DNA of 50,156 bases from Pseudoxanthomonas koreensis (lineage in GTDB: Bacteria > Pseudomonadota > Gammaproteobacteria > Xanthomonadales > Xanthomonadaceae), in assembly GCF_010093225.1 (NCBI RefSeq), contig NZ_PDWM01000021.1:1-50156 (forward strand), given 5' to 3'. Numbering within the stretch: position 1 is the stretch's first letter; each line of letters begins with the position of its first letter. Under the pieces are notes generated by a model, which did no database searches, was not told where the DNA came from, and was given only the letters and a program-made list of their open reading frames with translations. A program made the position numbers and the translations under genes. This document shows positions 9,578-17,750 of the stretch, piece after piece.

Positions 9578-11626
9578 TCAGCCGAAGTCGAAGTTCATCG
9601 CCGCGCCCACCGGCGCGACGAAGCCACCGGCGACGAAATCCACGCCGGCGCTGAACAGCTGGCTCATCGCCTGCGCGTCGTCGACGTCCCCGGCCAGGGT
9701 GGTGATGCCCTCCTGGCGCGCCCGCGTGGTGATCTCGCGGACCTTGTCCTGCGCTTCGCCGGGCCGACCCATCTCGCCGGTCAGGGCCGGATCGATCTTG
9801 AAGAACGCCGGCTTCAGGTGCGACAGCAACTGGAACGAATCCAGGCCCGAGCCGAACTGCTCCAGCCCCAGCCGGCACCCCAGCGGCGCCACCGCGGCCT
9901 GGAACTGCTGTGCGTTGCGCAGGTGGGTGAAGACCTTGGCTTCCGGCGCCGCCAGCCACAGCCGCTCGCCCGGCACGCCCTGCGCGTCCAGTTCGCGCCG
10001 GATCAGTTCGACCATTTCGGCGCTGGCGAACGAAGCCGGGCTCATCCGCACCAGCAGCCGGGTCTGGCGGCCGGCGCGCTCGCGCTCGCCCAGCACCGCG
10101 ATCGCGCGGCGCACCACCCACAGGTCGATCTCGCCGAGCAGGCCGTGCTCCTCGGCGATGCCGAGGAAGCCCGAAGGCGTGACCAGCTCGCCATTGGCGT
10201 CCACCCGCAGGTGCGCCTCGTACAGTTCGCCAGGCTCGCCCTGCAGGTTCATCGCCGGCAGCCAGTGCAGGACGAAACCCTCGCCGACCAGGGCCTGGCG
10301 CAGGCGCTCCACCCACAGCTGCACGCGCTCTTCCTCGGCGCGGTCGGCGGCGCCCGGGTCGAACACCTGCACCGTGTTGCCGCCCAGCTCGATCGCCGCG
10401 TGCACGCACTGGTTCGCCTTGCCCAGGATCTGCGGGATGCTGGCGATCTTCTCGCCGACCTGCACCCCGCCGATGCTGGCGGTCACCGTGACCGAGCGCG
10501 TACCGACGCTGAACACATGGGTGGCGAAGGCCTCGCGCAGCGCATCGGCGGCCGCGCGGGTGCGCGCATGGTTGCCTTCCAGCAGCAGGGCGAAACTGTG
10601 CTCGCCGAAGCGCGCGACCTTGACCCCGGCATCGACCGAGGTGCGCACGCGCTCGGCCAGCGCCGCGATCAGCGCGTCGGCCGAATCTAGGCCGATGTCC
10701 GGCAGCAGCCGCGCGTAGTGGTCCGGCTCGACCAGCAGGAAGCCGTACTGGCCGCCGTCGCGGCCGGCCGCGGCGACCGCGTCCTCGAGCAGGTGCATGA
10801 AGGTTGGCCGGTTGAGCAAACCGGTGACCTGGTCGCGGCGACGCAGTTCCTCGACCTCGCGCGCCAGCTCCGGGTCCAGCTCCTCGCGGCGGCGGAACAC
10901 CACCTGCACGCAGGACTCGCCCTCGTAGGTGGCGGTGGCGAACTCCATCTTCGCCGGGAAGGTGCTGCCGTCGATGTGGCGCGCCTCCATCAGGTATTCC
11001 GGCGGCGGCGGCTCGCCCTTGGACAGCGACTTGAGCAGTTGCTTGAAGCCCTCGACGTGCTGCGGCCCGACCAGGTCCAGCAGCGACATGCCCTCCACGT
11101 CCTCGAACGACTCGAACCCGAACATCTCCAGGTAGGCGTCGTTGGCGCGGATGTGCATGCCTTCGTGGATGTAGGCGATCGGGTCGCGCGAGGAGGCGAT
11201 CAGCGAATCGCAGCGGCGCTCGGTCTCGCGCACCTGCGCCTCCAGCCGGCGCAGGCCGCGCCGCGCCTCCAGGTCGGCCCATTCGCGCTTCAGGGTCTCC
11301 AGCAGGTGCTCCGGGTTGTGCTTGAGCACCAGCCCGCGGGCGGCGCCGCCGAGGGTGCCCAGCACCGCGGCCTCGTCGATCCGGTCCACCAGCAGCAGCA
11401 GCGGCAGGTCCTTGCCGCTGGCGGCGACCTGGGCGCGGACCTCGTCCAGCGGCATGGCCGGGGTGTCGGAGGCCAGGACCAGGTCGATCGGCTGCGCCGC
11501 GACCATCTGCGCCAGTTCGGCCGGGTTCTGCGGCCGCAGCGGGCGCACCGCGATTCCGCCGTTGCGCAGGGTGCTGACGATCGCTTCGGCGTCCTCCACG
11601 CGGTCGTCGACGATGAGCAGGCGCAT
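9578..11626 (-). CDS. fimX: FimX-like REC-PAS-GGDEF-EAL regulator with degenerate catalytic domains
   Basis: From the ATG at 11626 this is 682 residues. The order is a receiver-like domain (1-115), a PAS domain (about 135-250), a GGDEF domain (about 270-430) and an EAL domain (about 440-680). The GGDEF loop reads FGEHSF near 342. The EAL motif reads EAHLRV near 472, and the DDFGTG loop is EQFGSG near 588. The canonical phosphoacceptor position in the receiver domain also looks altered (DLVLASD). Such degeneracy with this domain order is characteristic of FimX, a c-di-GMP receptor at the cell pole that promotes type IV pilus assembly and twitching through PilZ and PilB. The frame opens 38 codons earlier, but the REC fold begins at MRLLIVDDR, after a purine-rich AGAAAGA. 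No pilus genes are in the window. Confidence 0.85.
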   Translation of the reverse strand: MRLLIVDDRVEDAEAIVSTLRNGGIAVRPLRPQNPAELAQMVAAQPIDLVLASDTPAMPLDEVRAQVAASGKDLPLLLLVDRIDEAAVLGTLGGAARGLVLKHNPEHLLETLKREWADLEARRGLRRLEAQVRETERRCDSLIASSRDPIAYIHEGMHIRANDAYLEMFGFESFEDVEGMSLLDLVGPQHVEGFKQLLKSLSKGEPPPPEYLMEARHIDGSTFPAKMEFATATYEGESCVQVVFRRREELDPELAREVEELRRRDQVTGLLNRPTFMHLLEDAVAAAGRDGGQYGFLLVEPDHYARLLPDIGLDSADALIAALAERVRTSVDAGVKVARFGEHSFALLLEGNHARTRAAADALREAFATHVFSVGTRSVTVTASIGGVQVGEKIASIPQILGKANQCVHAAIELGGNTVQVFDPGAADRAEEERVQLWVERLRQALVGEGFVLHWLPAMNLQGEPGELYEAHLRVDANGELVTPSGFLGIAEEHGLLGEIDLWVVRRAIAVLGERERAGRQTRLLVRMSPASFASAEMVELIRRELDAQGVPGERLWLAAPEAKVFTHLRNAQQFQAAVAPLGCRLGLEQFGSGLDSFQLLSHLKPAFFKIDPALTGEMGRPGEAQDKVREITTRARQEGITTLAGDVDDAQAMSQLFSAGVDFVAGGFVAPVGAAMNFDFG

Positions 11627-11816
11627 CGCGCTGTCTTTCTGCATGCGGGAACCGGGGGAAAGCACCAGGGGAGCCGGTTTAATACACGATGGCCACGGGG
11701 GGCGTCCATGCCGCGCTGCGCGAAAGCCGGCGCGCGTCACCCGGCAGGTGGCGCGGCCCCGCTAGGATATGCGCCGGCCCCGCCCATCGCGGGCGCAAGG
11801 CGGAAGGAGACCGGGC

Positions 11817-12329
11817 ATGGGGATCGAGATCGAACGCAAGTTCCTGGTCGTCGATGAAGGCTGGCGTGCGGCGGCCAGCCGCGTGCAACCGATGGCGCAG
11901 GGCTACCTGAACGACCTGGCTGCGGTCGAGGGTGGCCTGCAGAAGGCCTCGGTCCGCGTCCGGATCGAGGGCGACCTTGCGTTCCTCAACCTCAAGTCGC
12001 GCCAACGCGGGCACACCCGGCAGGAGTTCGACTATCCGATCCCGGTGGACGACGCGCGCCAGCTGCTGGCGCTGTGCACGGGCGGACTGGTGGAGAAGAA
12101 CCGGCATTACGTCGAGCACGAAGGCCACCTGTGGGAGGTGGACGAGTTCCTCGGCGCGAACGCCGGGCTGGTGGTGGCCGAGCTGGAACTGGATTCCGCC
12201 GACGAGCCCTACGCGCGACCGCGATGGCTGGGCGCGGAAGTGACCGACCTCGCCCGCTACTACAACCTGGCCCTGGCCGAGCGCCCCTACTCGGCCTGGT
12301 CCACCGAAGAACGCACCGCCCCCCTGTAG
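11817..12329 (+). CDS. CYTH-domain protein (triphosphate tunnel metalloenzyme family)
   Basis: This 170-residue single-domain protein opens with the CYTH signature EIERKFLV directly after the start. It has the alternating charged strands of the tunnel fold (SVRVRIEGD, FLNLKSR, RQEFDYPIP, LWEVDEFLG, LVVAELEL). Family members hydrolyse inorganic triphosphate or related substrates with a divalent metal; the substrate here cannot be predicted. The ATG at 11817 follows a good ribosome site (GGAAGGAGA). It is divergent from fimX. The final Leu and TAG stop are the first six bases of a family A repeat. Confidence 0.88.
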   Translation: MGIEIERKFLVVDEGWRAAASRVQPMAQGYLNDLAAVEGGLQKASVRVRIEGDLAFLNLKSRQRGHTRQEFDYPIPVDDARQLLALCTGGLVEKNRHYVEHEGHLWEVDEFLGANAGLVVAELELDSADEPYARPRWLGAEVTDLARYYNLALAERPYSAWSTEERTAPL

Positions 12330-12459
12330 GAGCCCACTTCAGGGGGCGACCCGACAGCCTGTCCGAAGCCTGCGTTGGACGCGACTCCTCCGGATGCGGC
12401 GCGTTGAACGCTGCGTCACCCGGCGCCACCGGGTCGCCCCCTGAAGTGGGCTCCTACAG
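12324..12459. repeat. Family A inverted-repeat element, copy 3
   Basis: This 136-bp element is the same length as copy 2. Its ~30-bp arms (12324-12353 and 12430-12459) are complementary and carry the same sequence as copy 2. The interior shares a GCGCGTTGAACG block with copy 2. The left terminus CTGTAG is the last codon and stop of the CYTH gene. The right end lies 46 nt before the DsbA-like gene, so the element fills the whole spacer between two co-oriented genes. Confidence 0.88.
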
Positions 12460-12505
12460 GGACCCACCGCTTGCGGAAGGGCACAACCGGCCCCATCTTC
12501 GTGGC

Positions 12506-13192
12506 ATGAGAATCGACATCTGGTCCGACGTGGTCTGTCCCTGGTGCTGGATCGGCAAGCACCGCTTCGAGCGTGGCGTGCAGTCGCTGGGCGCCGAGGC
12601 GCCGGCACTGGACGTGCACTGGCATCCGTTCCAGCTCGATCCCGATGCCGGCACCGCGCCGGTACCGTTGCGTGAAGCCTATGCGGCCAAGTTCGGCACT
12701 GCCGAGCGGACGGAGCAGATCCTCGCCCAGACCCAGGCCACCGCGCGCGCCGAAGGCCTGCCGATGGATTTCGAACGCGGCCAGGTCCGGGTCACCACCC
12801 TGCCCGCGCACCGGCTGATGTGGCTGGCCGCGCGCGAAGGCGATGCGCAGGCGGTGGGCGAAGCGCTGTTCCGCGCCCACTTCGCCGAAGGCCGCAACCT
12901 GGCCGATCCGCGGACCCTGGTCGAGGCCGGCGCCGCCGGCGGCCTGGCAGCCGCGCGCGTGGAAGCCATGCTCGGTTCGGACGAAGGCCTGGCCGAAGTC
13001 CGCGCGCAGCTGGCCCAGGCCCAGGCCATGGGCATCCGCGCGGTGCCGACCTTCGTCATCGACGGCCGCTACGCCGTGCAGGGCGGGCAGGCGCCGGAGG
13101 TGTTCGCCCAGGCGCTGCGCCAGGCCCTTTCCGACGCACCGCCGGCACCTCCGCCCGCGGACGCCTGCGGCCCCGACGGCTGCTCCCTGTAG
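12506..13192 (+). CDS. DsbA-family oxidoreductase (FrnE-like)
   Basis: This 228-residue thioredoxin-fold protein has a helical insertion typical of the FrnE/HCCA-isomerase group. It begins with IDIWSDVVCPWCWIGK, containing the CPWC redox centre at about residues 12-15. The cis-Pro loop is AVPTFVIDGRYAVQGGQ near 180. No signal peptide is seen, so it is cytoplasmic. The C-terminus has two more cysteines (DACGPDGCSL), an extra pair that could be redox-active or bind metal. The role is presumably thiol-disulfide exchange; the partner is unknown. No clear ribosome site precedes the ATG, but homology starts there. The last Leu and TAG stop are the first six bases of a family A repeat. Confidence 0.88.
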   Translation: MRIDIWSDVVCPWCWIGKHRFERGVQSLGAEAPALDVHWHPFQLDPDAGTAPVPLREAYAAKFGTAERTEQILAQTQATARAEGLPMDFERGQVRVTTLPAHRLMWLAAREGDAQAVGEALFRAHFAEGRNLADPRTLVEAGAAGGLAAARVEAMLGSDEGLAEVRAQLAQAQAMGIRAVPTFVIDGRYAVQGGQAPEVFAQALRQALSDAPPAPPPADACGPDGCSL

Positions 13193-13321
13193 GAGCTCCC
13201 TTCAGGGGCGACCCGAGGCCCTTTGAATACGCCGGGTTCGACGCAAGTCCGCCGGAGCGGTCGCGATGGGCGCGGCTGCGTGCGGACGCCACCGGGTCGC
13301 CCCTGAAGGGAGCACCTACAG
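13187..13321. repeat. Family A inverted-repeat element, copy 4
   Basis: This 135-bp element has arms at 13187-13216 and 13292-13321 with few mismatches. They belong to the same sub-variant as copy 1 (CTCCCTTCAGGGG rather than CCACTTCAGGGGG). The left terminus CTGTAG supplies the last codon and stop of the DsbA-like gene. The right end is 99 nt before nagZ. Confidence 0.86.
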
Positions 13322-13420
13322 AAGGGCAAGGCGCCACCCAAGCCGCCCCACCCAGCCTGCCGCCCGCATCTGCGACAATGCCCCGGCGCGCGGACCGCGC
13401 ATGATCCGGAGTTCCAACGC

Positions 13421-14422
13421 ATGCTCGTGATCGGCGTCGCCGGCACCGAACTGACCGCGCAGGAGCGCGCCTGGCTGCAGCACGACGCGGTCGCCGGGGT
13501 GATCCTGTTCAAGCGCAATTTCGCCTCGCGCGACCAGGTCGCCGAGCTGTCGGCCGCGATCCACGCCGCTGCGCCGCGCCCGCAGCTGCTCTGCGTGGAC
13601 CAGGAAGGCGGCCGCGTGCAGCGCTTCCGCGACGGCTACAGCGCGCTGCCGCCGCTGCAGCAGTTCGATGCCATCTACCGCCGCGATCCGCAGGCGGCGC
13701 TGGCGCTGGCCGAAGAGCACGCCTGGCTGATGGCCAGCGAGATCCGCGCCAGTGGCGTGGACCTGAGCTTCGCCCCGGTGGTCGACCTGGCCCGCGGCAA
13801 CCGCGCCATCGCCGACCGCGCCTTCAGCGACGACCCGCAGGTGGTCGCCGCGTTCACCCGCGCCTACGTGCGCGGCATGCACAGCGTCGGCATGGCCGCC
13901 ACGCTCAAGCATTTCCCCGGCCACGGCACCGTGCTCGAGGACACCCACTTCGACGACGCCATCGACCCGCGCCCGCTGGACGTGCTGCGCGCCGAGGACC
14001 TGGTCCCGTTCGTGGCCGGCATCGAGGCCGGCGCCGACGCGGTGATGATGGCGCACGTGGCCTACCCGGCGGTGGCGCCGGAGCCGGCCGGCTATTCGAA
14101 GTTCTGGATCGAGGACATCCTGCGCCAGGAAATGGGCTTCCGCGGCGTGGTCTTCTCCGACGACATCGGCATGGCCGCCGCGTTCTCGGCCGGCGGGGTC
14201 AAGTCGCGGATCGACGCCCACCTGGACGCCGGCTGCGACGTGGTCCTGGTCTGCCATCCCGAACTGGTCGAGGAATCGCTGCGCGCGGTCGAAGGCCGCG
14301 CCCTCAACACCGCCGCGCTCACCGGCCTGATCGGCCGCGGCGCGCTGGGCTGGGACGGCCTGCTCGCCGACACCCGCTACAACGACGCGCAGTCGCGCCT
14401 GCCGCCCGCTACGCTGGCCTGA
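13421..14422 (+). CDS. nagZ: Beta-N-acetylhexosaminidase NagZ (GH3), peptidoglycan recycling
   Basis: This 333-residue cytoplasmic glycoside hydrolase is the usual length for Gram-negative NagZ. It removes GlcNAc from anhydro-muropeptides during cell-wall recycling. Diagnostic motifs are GVILFKRNF, CVDQEGGRVQRF, the KHFPGHG loop near 162 followed by DTHFD with the catalytic His/Asp, and VVFSDDIGM near 246, which carries the nucleophile Asp. It begins shortly after a family A repeat; GGAG upstream of the ATG is a possible ribosome site. The next gene starts 43 nt downstream in the same direction. Confidence 0.95.
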   Translation: MLVIGVAGTELTAQERAWLQHDAVAGVILFKRNFASRDQVAELSAAIHAAAPRPQLLCVDQEGGRVQRFRDGYSALPPLQQFDAIYRRDPQAALALAEEHAWLMASEIRASGVDLSFAPVVDLARGNRAIADRAFSDDPQVVAAFTRAYVRGMHSVGMAATLKHFPGHGTVLEDTHFDDAIDPRPLDVLRAEDLVPFVAGIEAGADAVMMAHVAYPAVAPEPAGYSKFWIEDILRQEMGFRGVVFSDDIGMAAAFSAGGVKSRIDAHLDAGCDVVLVCHPELVEESLRAVEGRALNTAALTGLIGRGALGWDGLLADTRYNDAQSRLPPATLA

Positions 14423-14465
14423 TCCTTCCCGCCACACCCGCACTCCTTTCCGGTAGCCTTTCCCG

Positions 14466-15050
14466 ATGTCCGAACTCCTGATCGCCGAAGTCCTCGAGAA
14501 GTCCGACCTGCTGGTCGACCGCCCCGTCATCGACGCGGCCATCGCGCAGATGGCCGACCGGATCGCCGCCGACTACATCGGCGAGGTCCCGCCGCACCGC
14601 CTGGGCGACAGCTTCGTGCCGGTGTTCCTGACGGTGATGCACGGCGCCCTGCCCTTCGCCGGCCAGCTGTCGCTGGAACTGGGCGCGCGCGGCCTGGACC
14701 TGCAGTTCGACTACCTGCACGCGACCCGCTACCGCGGCACCAACCAGGGCGGCGAACTGGTCTGGAAGCACCGCCCGGCCACCTCGCTGTACGGCCGCCG
14801 CGTGCTGATCGCCGACGACATCCTCGACGAAGGCCACACCCTGGCCGAGGTGCGCCGCTGGTGCATCGAGCAGGGCGCCACCGACGTGCGCATCGCCGCG
14901 CTCACGGTCAAGGACCACGACCGTTGCGTCGAGGGTGTCCGCGCCGACTACGTCGGCCTGCACCTGCCGGACCGCTACGTGTTCGGCTTCGGCATGGACT
15001 ACCACGAGCAGGGCCGCAACCTGCCGGGCATCTACGCGCTGAAGGAATGA
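14466..15050 (+). CDS. hpt: Hypoxanthine-guanine phosphoribosyltransferase
   Basis: This is a 194-residue type I phosphoribosyltransferase. The PRPP loop VLIADDILDEGHTL lies near 115-128. LTVMHGALPFAG and YVFGFGMDYHEQGRNLPGIYA match the hypoxanthine-guanine branch. It would convert hypoxanthine or guanine with PRPP to IMP or GMP. The next gene, 7 nt downstream, resembles an S-methyl-5'-thioinosine phosphorylase. That enzyme releases hypoxanthine, so the pair would form a two-step salvage route from the polyamine by-product to IMP. No substrate-specific residues were tested. Confidence 0.9.
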   Translation: MSELLIAEVLEKSDLLVDRPVIDAAIAQMADRIAADYIGEVPPHRLGDSFVPVFLTVMHGALPFAGQLSLELGARGLDLQFDYLHATRYRGTNQGGELVWKHRPATSLYGRRVLIADDILDEGHTLAEVRRWCIEQGATDVRIAALTVKDHDRCVEGVRADYVGLHLPDRYVFGFGMDYHEQGRNLPGIYALKE

Positions 15051-15057
15051 GGCGGGC

Positions 15058-15798
15058 ATGGACATCGCGCTGGCAGTGATCGGCGGCACCGGCGTCTATC
15101 GCCTGGCCGCGCTGGAGGATGTCGAGAGCCGGTACTTCGAGACGCCGTATGGCGCGCCGTCCGGGCCGCTGCGGATCGGCCGCCTGGGCCAGGCGCGGGT
15201 CGCGTTCCTCGCCCGCCACGGCGAAGGCCATGCGCTGCCGCCGCACCGGGTCAACTACCGCGCCAACCTGCACTCGCTGCGGCAGGCCGGCGCGACGCGG
15301 GTGCTGGCGCTGAACACCGTGGGCGGCATCACCGACGGCTACGGTCCGCGCGTGCTGGCCTGCCCGGACCAGCTGGTCGACTACACCTGGGGCCGCGAAT
15401 CCAGCTTCTGGGACGGCGAAGGCGAAGCGCTGCACGTGGACTTCAGCCATCCCTACACGCCGGCGTTCCGGCACCAGCTGCTGGCGGCGGCGCAGGCAGC
15501 CGGCGTGCAGGTGGTCGATGGCGGCTGCTATGGCGCCACCCAGGGGCCGCGGCTGGAAACCTGCGCGGAGATCGCGCGCATGCGCCGCGACGGCTGCGAC
15601 CTGGTCGGCATGACCGGCATGCCCGAGGCGGGACTGGCGCGCGAGCTTGGCCTGGACTACGCCTGCCTGGCGATCGTGGCCAACTGGGCGGCGGGCTGCG
15701 GCGATGCGCGCGAAATCACCCTGGACGAAGTGCTGGAGAACGTTGCCGCCGCTTCGGCCGGCCTGCCGCAACTGGTCGCGGAACTGGCGCGCGGCTGA
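15058..15798 (+). CDS. S-methyl-5'-thioinosine/thioadenosine phosphorylase family enzyme
   Basis: This 246-residue purine nucleoside phosphorylase belongs to the MTAP branch. Features are VIGGTGVYRL at the N-terminus (phosphate loop), RHGEGHALPPHRVNYRAN, NTVGGIT, the GCYGATQGPRLET stretch and GMTGMPEAGLARELGLDYACLAIVANWAAG. The shorter length and TGMPEAGLARE context resemble the Pseudomonas enzyme that prefers S-methyl-5'-thioinosine. That preference is inferred from family and from the adjacent hpt, since the product hypoxanthine is the hpt substrate. It starts 7 nt after hpt, in an apparent operon. Confidence 0.85.
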   Translation: MDIALAVIGGTGVYRLAALEDVESRYFETPYGAPSGPLRIGRLGQARVAFLARHGEGHALPPHRVNYRANLHSLRQAGATRVLALNTVGGITDGYGPRVLACPDQLVDYTWGRESSFWDGEGEALHVDFSHPYTPAFRHQLLAAAQAAGVQVVDGGCYGATQGPRLETCAEIARMRRDGCDLVGMTGMPEAGLARELGLDYACLAIVANWAAGCGDAREITLDEVLENVAAASAGLPQLVAELARG

Positions 15799-15852
15799 GG
15801 TTGCACGGCCCGCTGGTAGCGGTATCGGCGGCGGCGTCCGCCGCTGCGGCGA

Positions 15853-15881
15853 TTGTCAACGGTCCGCGGGCTTTGCATACT
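15853..15881 (+). promoter_or_regulatory. Candidate sigma-70 promoter of the cold-shock gene
   Basis: TTGTCA at 15853-15858 and CATACT at 15876-15881 are separated by 17 nt. Transcription would start near 15888, giving a leader of about 50 nt before the ATG at 15940. Confidence 0.45.
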
Positions 15882-15939
15882 CCGCGGCGCGGCCCACCAC
15901 CCCGCCGCATTCCGTCAATCGCAAGGACTACGCAGCATC

Positions 15940-16146
15940 ATGGCCAACGGTACCGTCAAGTGGTTCAACGACGCCAAGGGTTTCGGCTTCATTTCGCCGG
16001 AAGATGGCAGCGCGGATGTGTTCGCACATTTCTCCGCGATCAACTCCAAGGGTTTCCGCTCCCTCCGGGAAGGACAGCGGGTGAGCTACGAGGTCACCCA
16101 GGGCCCGAAGGGCGCGCAGGCGTCCAACATCACTCCGCTCGACTGA
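15940..16146 (+). CDS. Cold-shock domain protein (CspA family)
   Basis: This is a 68-residue single cold-shock domain. RNP1 (KGFGFI) and RNP2 (VFAHF) are intact, in the usual order after [10 protein letters not shown]. Such proteins bind single-stranded RNA and DNA and melt RNA structure. The frame is open upstream, but the ATG at 15940 begins the conserved fold and follows AAGGA 12 nt earlier. A strong intrinsic terminator follows the stop, so this is a single-gene unit. Confidence 0.96.
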   Translation: MANGTVKWFNDAKGFGFISPEDGSADVFAHFSAINSKGFRSLREGQRVSYEVTQGPKGAQASNITPLD

Positions 16147-16173
16147 CCTGGCACTCGCCGCAGTCGTGCTGAA

Positions 16174-16197
16174 CCCCGCCGCGAGGCGGGGTTTTTT
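16174..16197 (+). terminator. Intrinsic terminator after the cold-shock gene
   Basis: The stem CCCCGCC / GGCGGGG has a GCGA loop (16174-16191) and is followed by six T residues (16192-16197). It lies 28 nt after the stop codon. Confidence 0.9.
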
Positions 16198-16198
16198 G

Positions 16199-16678
16199 TT
16201 GACGCACTTCTGGCTTGGGGATACCTCGACTGGAAGCAAGAGCGTCGGCTCCGGCGGGGGCCGCCGCATCTGGAAACCTTCAAAGCGTCGGCTCCGGCGG
16301 GGGCCGCCGCACCTTGGGTATATGGCCCACCCTTCGGGACGACATCCTGTCTTTACGAAGGGCCGTGGCACATCCATGTGCCACTTGGGCCATATACCCA
16401 AGGTACGGCGTCCTTCGCGACCTTTTGGGGCGTGGCTTCTATTGGCCTACCGAAGCCGTGGACTCAACGTCGCTAGAGGACGTCGTTCTGTCGCATTGGG
16501 GGTCGAGCGGCACATGGATGTGCCGCGCTCGCGAACTGAGGCAGGGACGCCGACGTGAGCGACGACCCCCAGTGCGGCAGAACGGCGGCCCCCACCGTAG
16601 CCGGCGCAACCGGATGCTTTCAGCTCTTTTGCTACGGAAGCCCAGGACGATCGGGAGAGGAACCTGCCGGGCGCGCGA
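16199..16678. other. 480-bp gene-free stretch with direct repeats and two large stem-loops
   Basis: No convincing gene lies between the cold-shock terminator and the lipase stop. A 28-bp direct repeat occurs at 16241-16268 and 16284-16311. A perfect 19-bp inverted repeat (16311-16329 with 16386-16404) encloses a 7-bp stem (16330-16336 with 16356-16362) and the palindrome GGCACATCCATGTGCC (16367-16382). A second structure pairs 16492-16505 with 16563-16576 (one mismatch) around GCGGCACATGGATGTGCCGC (16507-16526). The shared CACAT/ATGTG core suggests related modules. It could be a decayed mobile element or a structured RNA. Confidence 0.6.
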
Positions 16679-17521
16679 TCACGACGACGGCTGGATTTCG
16701 TGCAGGAACCGGCCGTGGCGGAGGAAGTGCAGCGCCTGGGCGATGACCACCTCGTCCATCACCATGAAGGTGTGGTTGACCGGCAGGACCAGGAAATCGT
16801 GCATGCCTTCCAGCTTCGCCCGCTCGACCGCGACCTTGCCGTCGTTCTCGCCGGGGATGCGCGTGGCCAGGACGCTGTCGATCGCCGTCTGCTCGTTGCC
16901 GGTGATGATGCCCAGCGGGAAAGCGGCCAGGCCCAGCCGCGCCGCGATGCCGTCGGGGCCGGTCACCAGCTGGGCGCCGGCGGGGCCGTTGATGCGGTCG
17001 TAGAGCGGCGTGCCGGCGAGTGCGTCGGCCACTTCGCTGCCCTGGTTGGGCGGGCCGAGCATCACCACCCGGCCCAGGCCTTCGATCGGCTGGCCGGACA
17101 GGTAGTAGCGCAGCAGCATTCCGCCCATGGAGTGGGTGACGAAGTGGGTCGTGTGCGCACCGGCCTGACGGCACTGGCGCAGGCCCTGCGGGACTGCGAA
17201 CCGCGCGGACGCTTCGATGGTCTGGCTCTGCGAGGGGTAGTCGATGTTGGCGGTGGCGTAGCCGGCGTCGCGCAGTGCGGATTCGATCCGTGCCATCGAG
17301 CGGTAGGTCCGGCCCAGGCCGTGCAGCAGGACCACGCATTGGCCGCTGGCGGGCGGGTACGGTTGCGGGTCGTGCGCCTGCGGCAGTGCCGGCGGGGCTG
17401 CGGTCGCGGCCGTCGGGACAGTGGCCAGGCCCGCCAGCAGCGCCAGGACCCAGGCAAGTGCAGCCCCGGGGATGCCGCACCGGCACCGGAACCACAGCCA
17501 CCCCGGTGATCCGGTCGCCAT
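16679..17521 (-). CDS. Secreted alpha/beta-hydrolase, lipase-like
   Basis: This 280-residue protein has a hydrophobic N-terminal segment (about 19-42, ending AATAA), a probable Sec signal peptide. The mature domain shows CVVLLHGLGRTYRSM (oxyanion hole), the nucleophile elbow THSMGGM, the conserved GPPNQGSEVAD after it, PGENDGKV as the likely acid, and NHTFMV with the catalytic His. This pattern fits the triacylglycerol lipase/PGAP1-like group of alpha/beta hydrolases. The ATG at 17521 has a strong ribosome site (AAGGAAGGGG). A possible -10 box (TATAGT on the minus strand, 17578-17583) lies upstream without a clear -35. The gene is divergent from the lipoprotein hydrolase at 17751. The substrate is unknown. 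Confidence 0.85.
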   Translation of the reverse strand: MATGSPGWLWFRCRCGIPGAALAWVLALLAGLATVPTAATAAPPALPQAHDPQPYPPASGQCVVLLHGLGRTYRSMARIESALRDAGYATANIDYPSQSQTIEASARFAVPQGLRQCRQAGAHTTHFVTHSMGGMLLRYYLSGQPIEGLGRVVMLGPPNQGSEVADALAGTPLYDRINGPAGAQLVTGPDGIAARLGLAAFPLGIITGNEQTAIDSVLATRIPGENDGKVAVERAKLEGMHDFLVLPVNHTFMVMDEVVIAQALHFLRHGRFLHEIQPSS

Positions 17522-17750
17522 CGCATCCCCTTCCTTTCGTTTCCGTGGTCCCGCGCTCGCGCCAGGCCGTCGACGGGACTATAAGGCCAGTGCGCCGGCG
17601 GCGACGGCCAGCGCCGGCCCGGTTCCTCCGCCCGGTGGCCTCTGCTACAACTGGCTGGCGCCGGTGCCGCCTGCCTGCCCGGCGCGACGACCGCATCCGC
17701 GGCGACAGGGGTCCAGCGCCCTCCACGCGTCACCACTCCGGGGAATCGAT

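Noticed and set aside
16241-16311. CRISPR array from the 28-bp direct repeat
   Set aside because: Only two copies with one 15-bp spacer, followed by stem-loops, and no cas gene nearby.
16367-16382. Intrinsic terminator at the GGCACATCCATGTGCC palindrome
   Set aside because: No T-tract follows on either strand.
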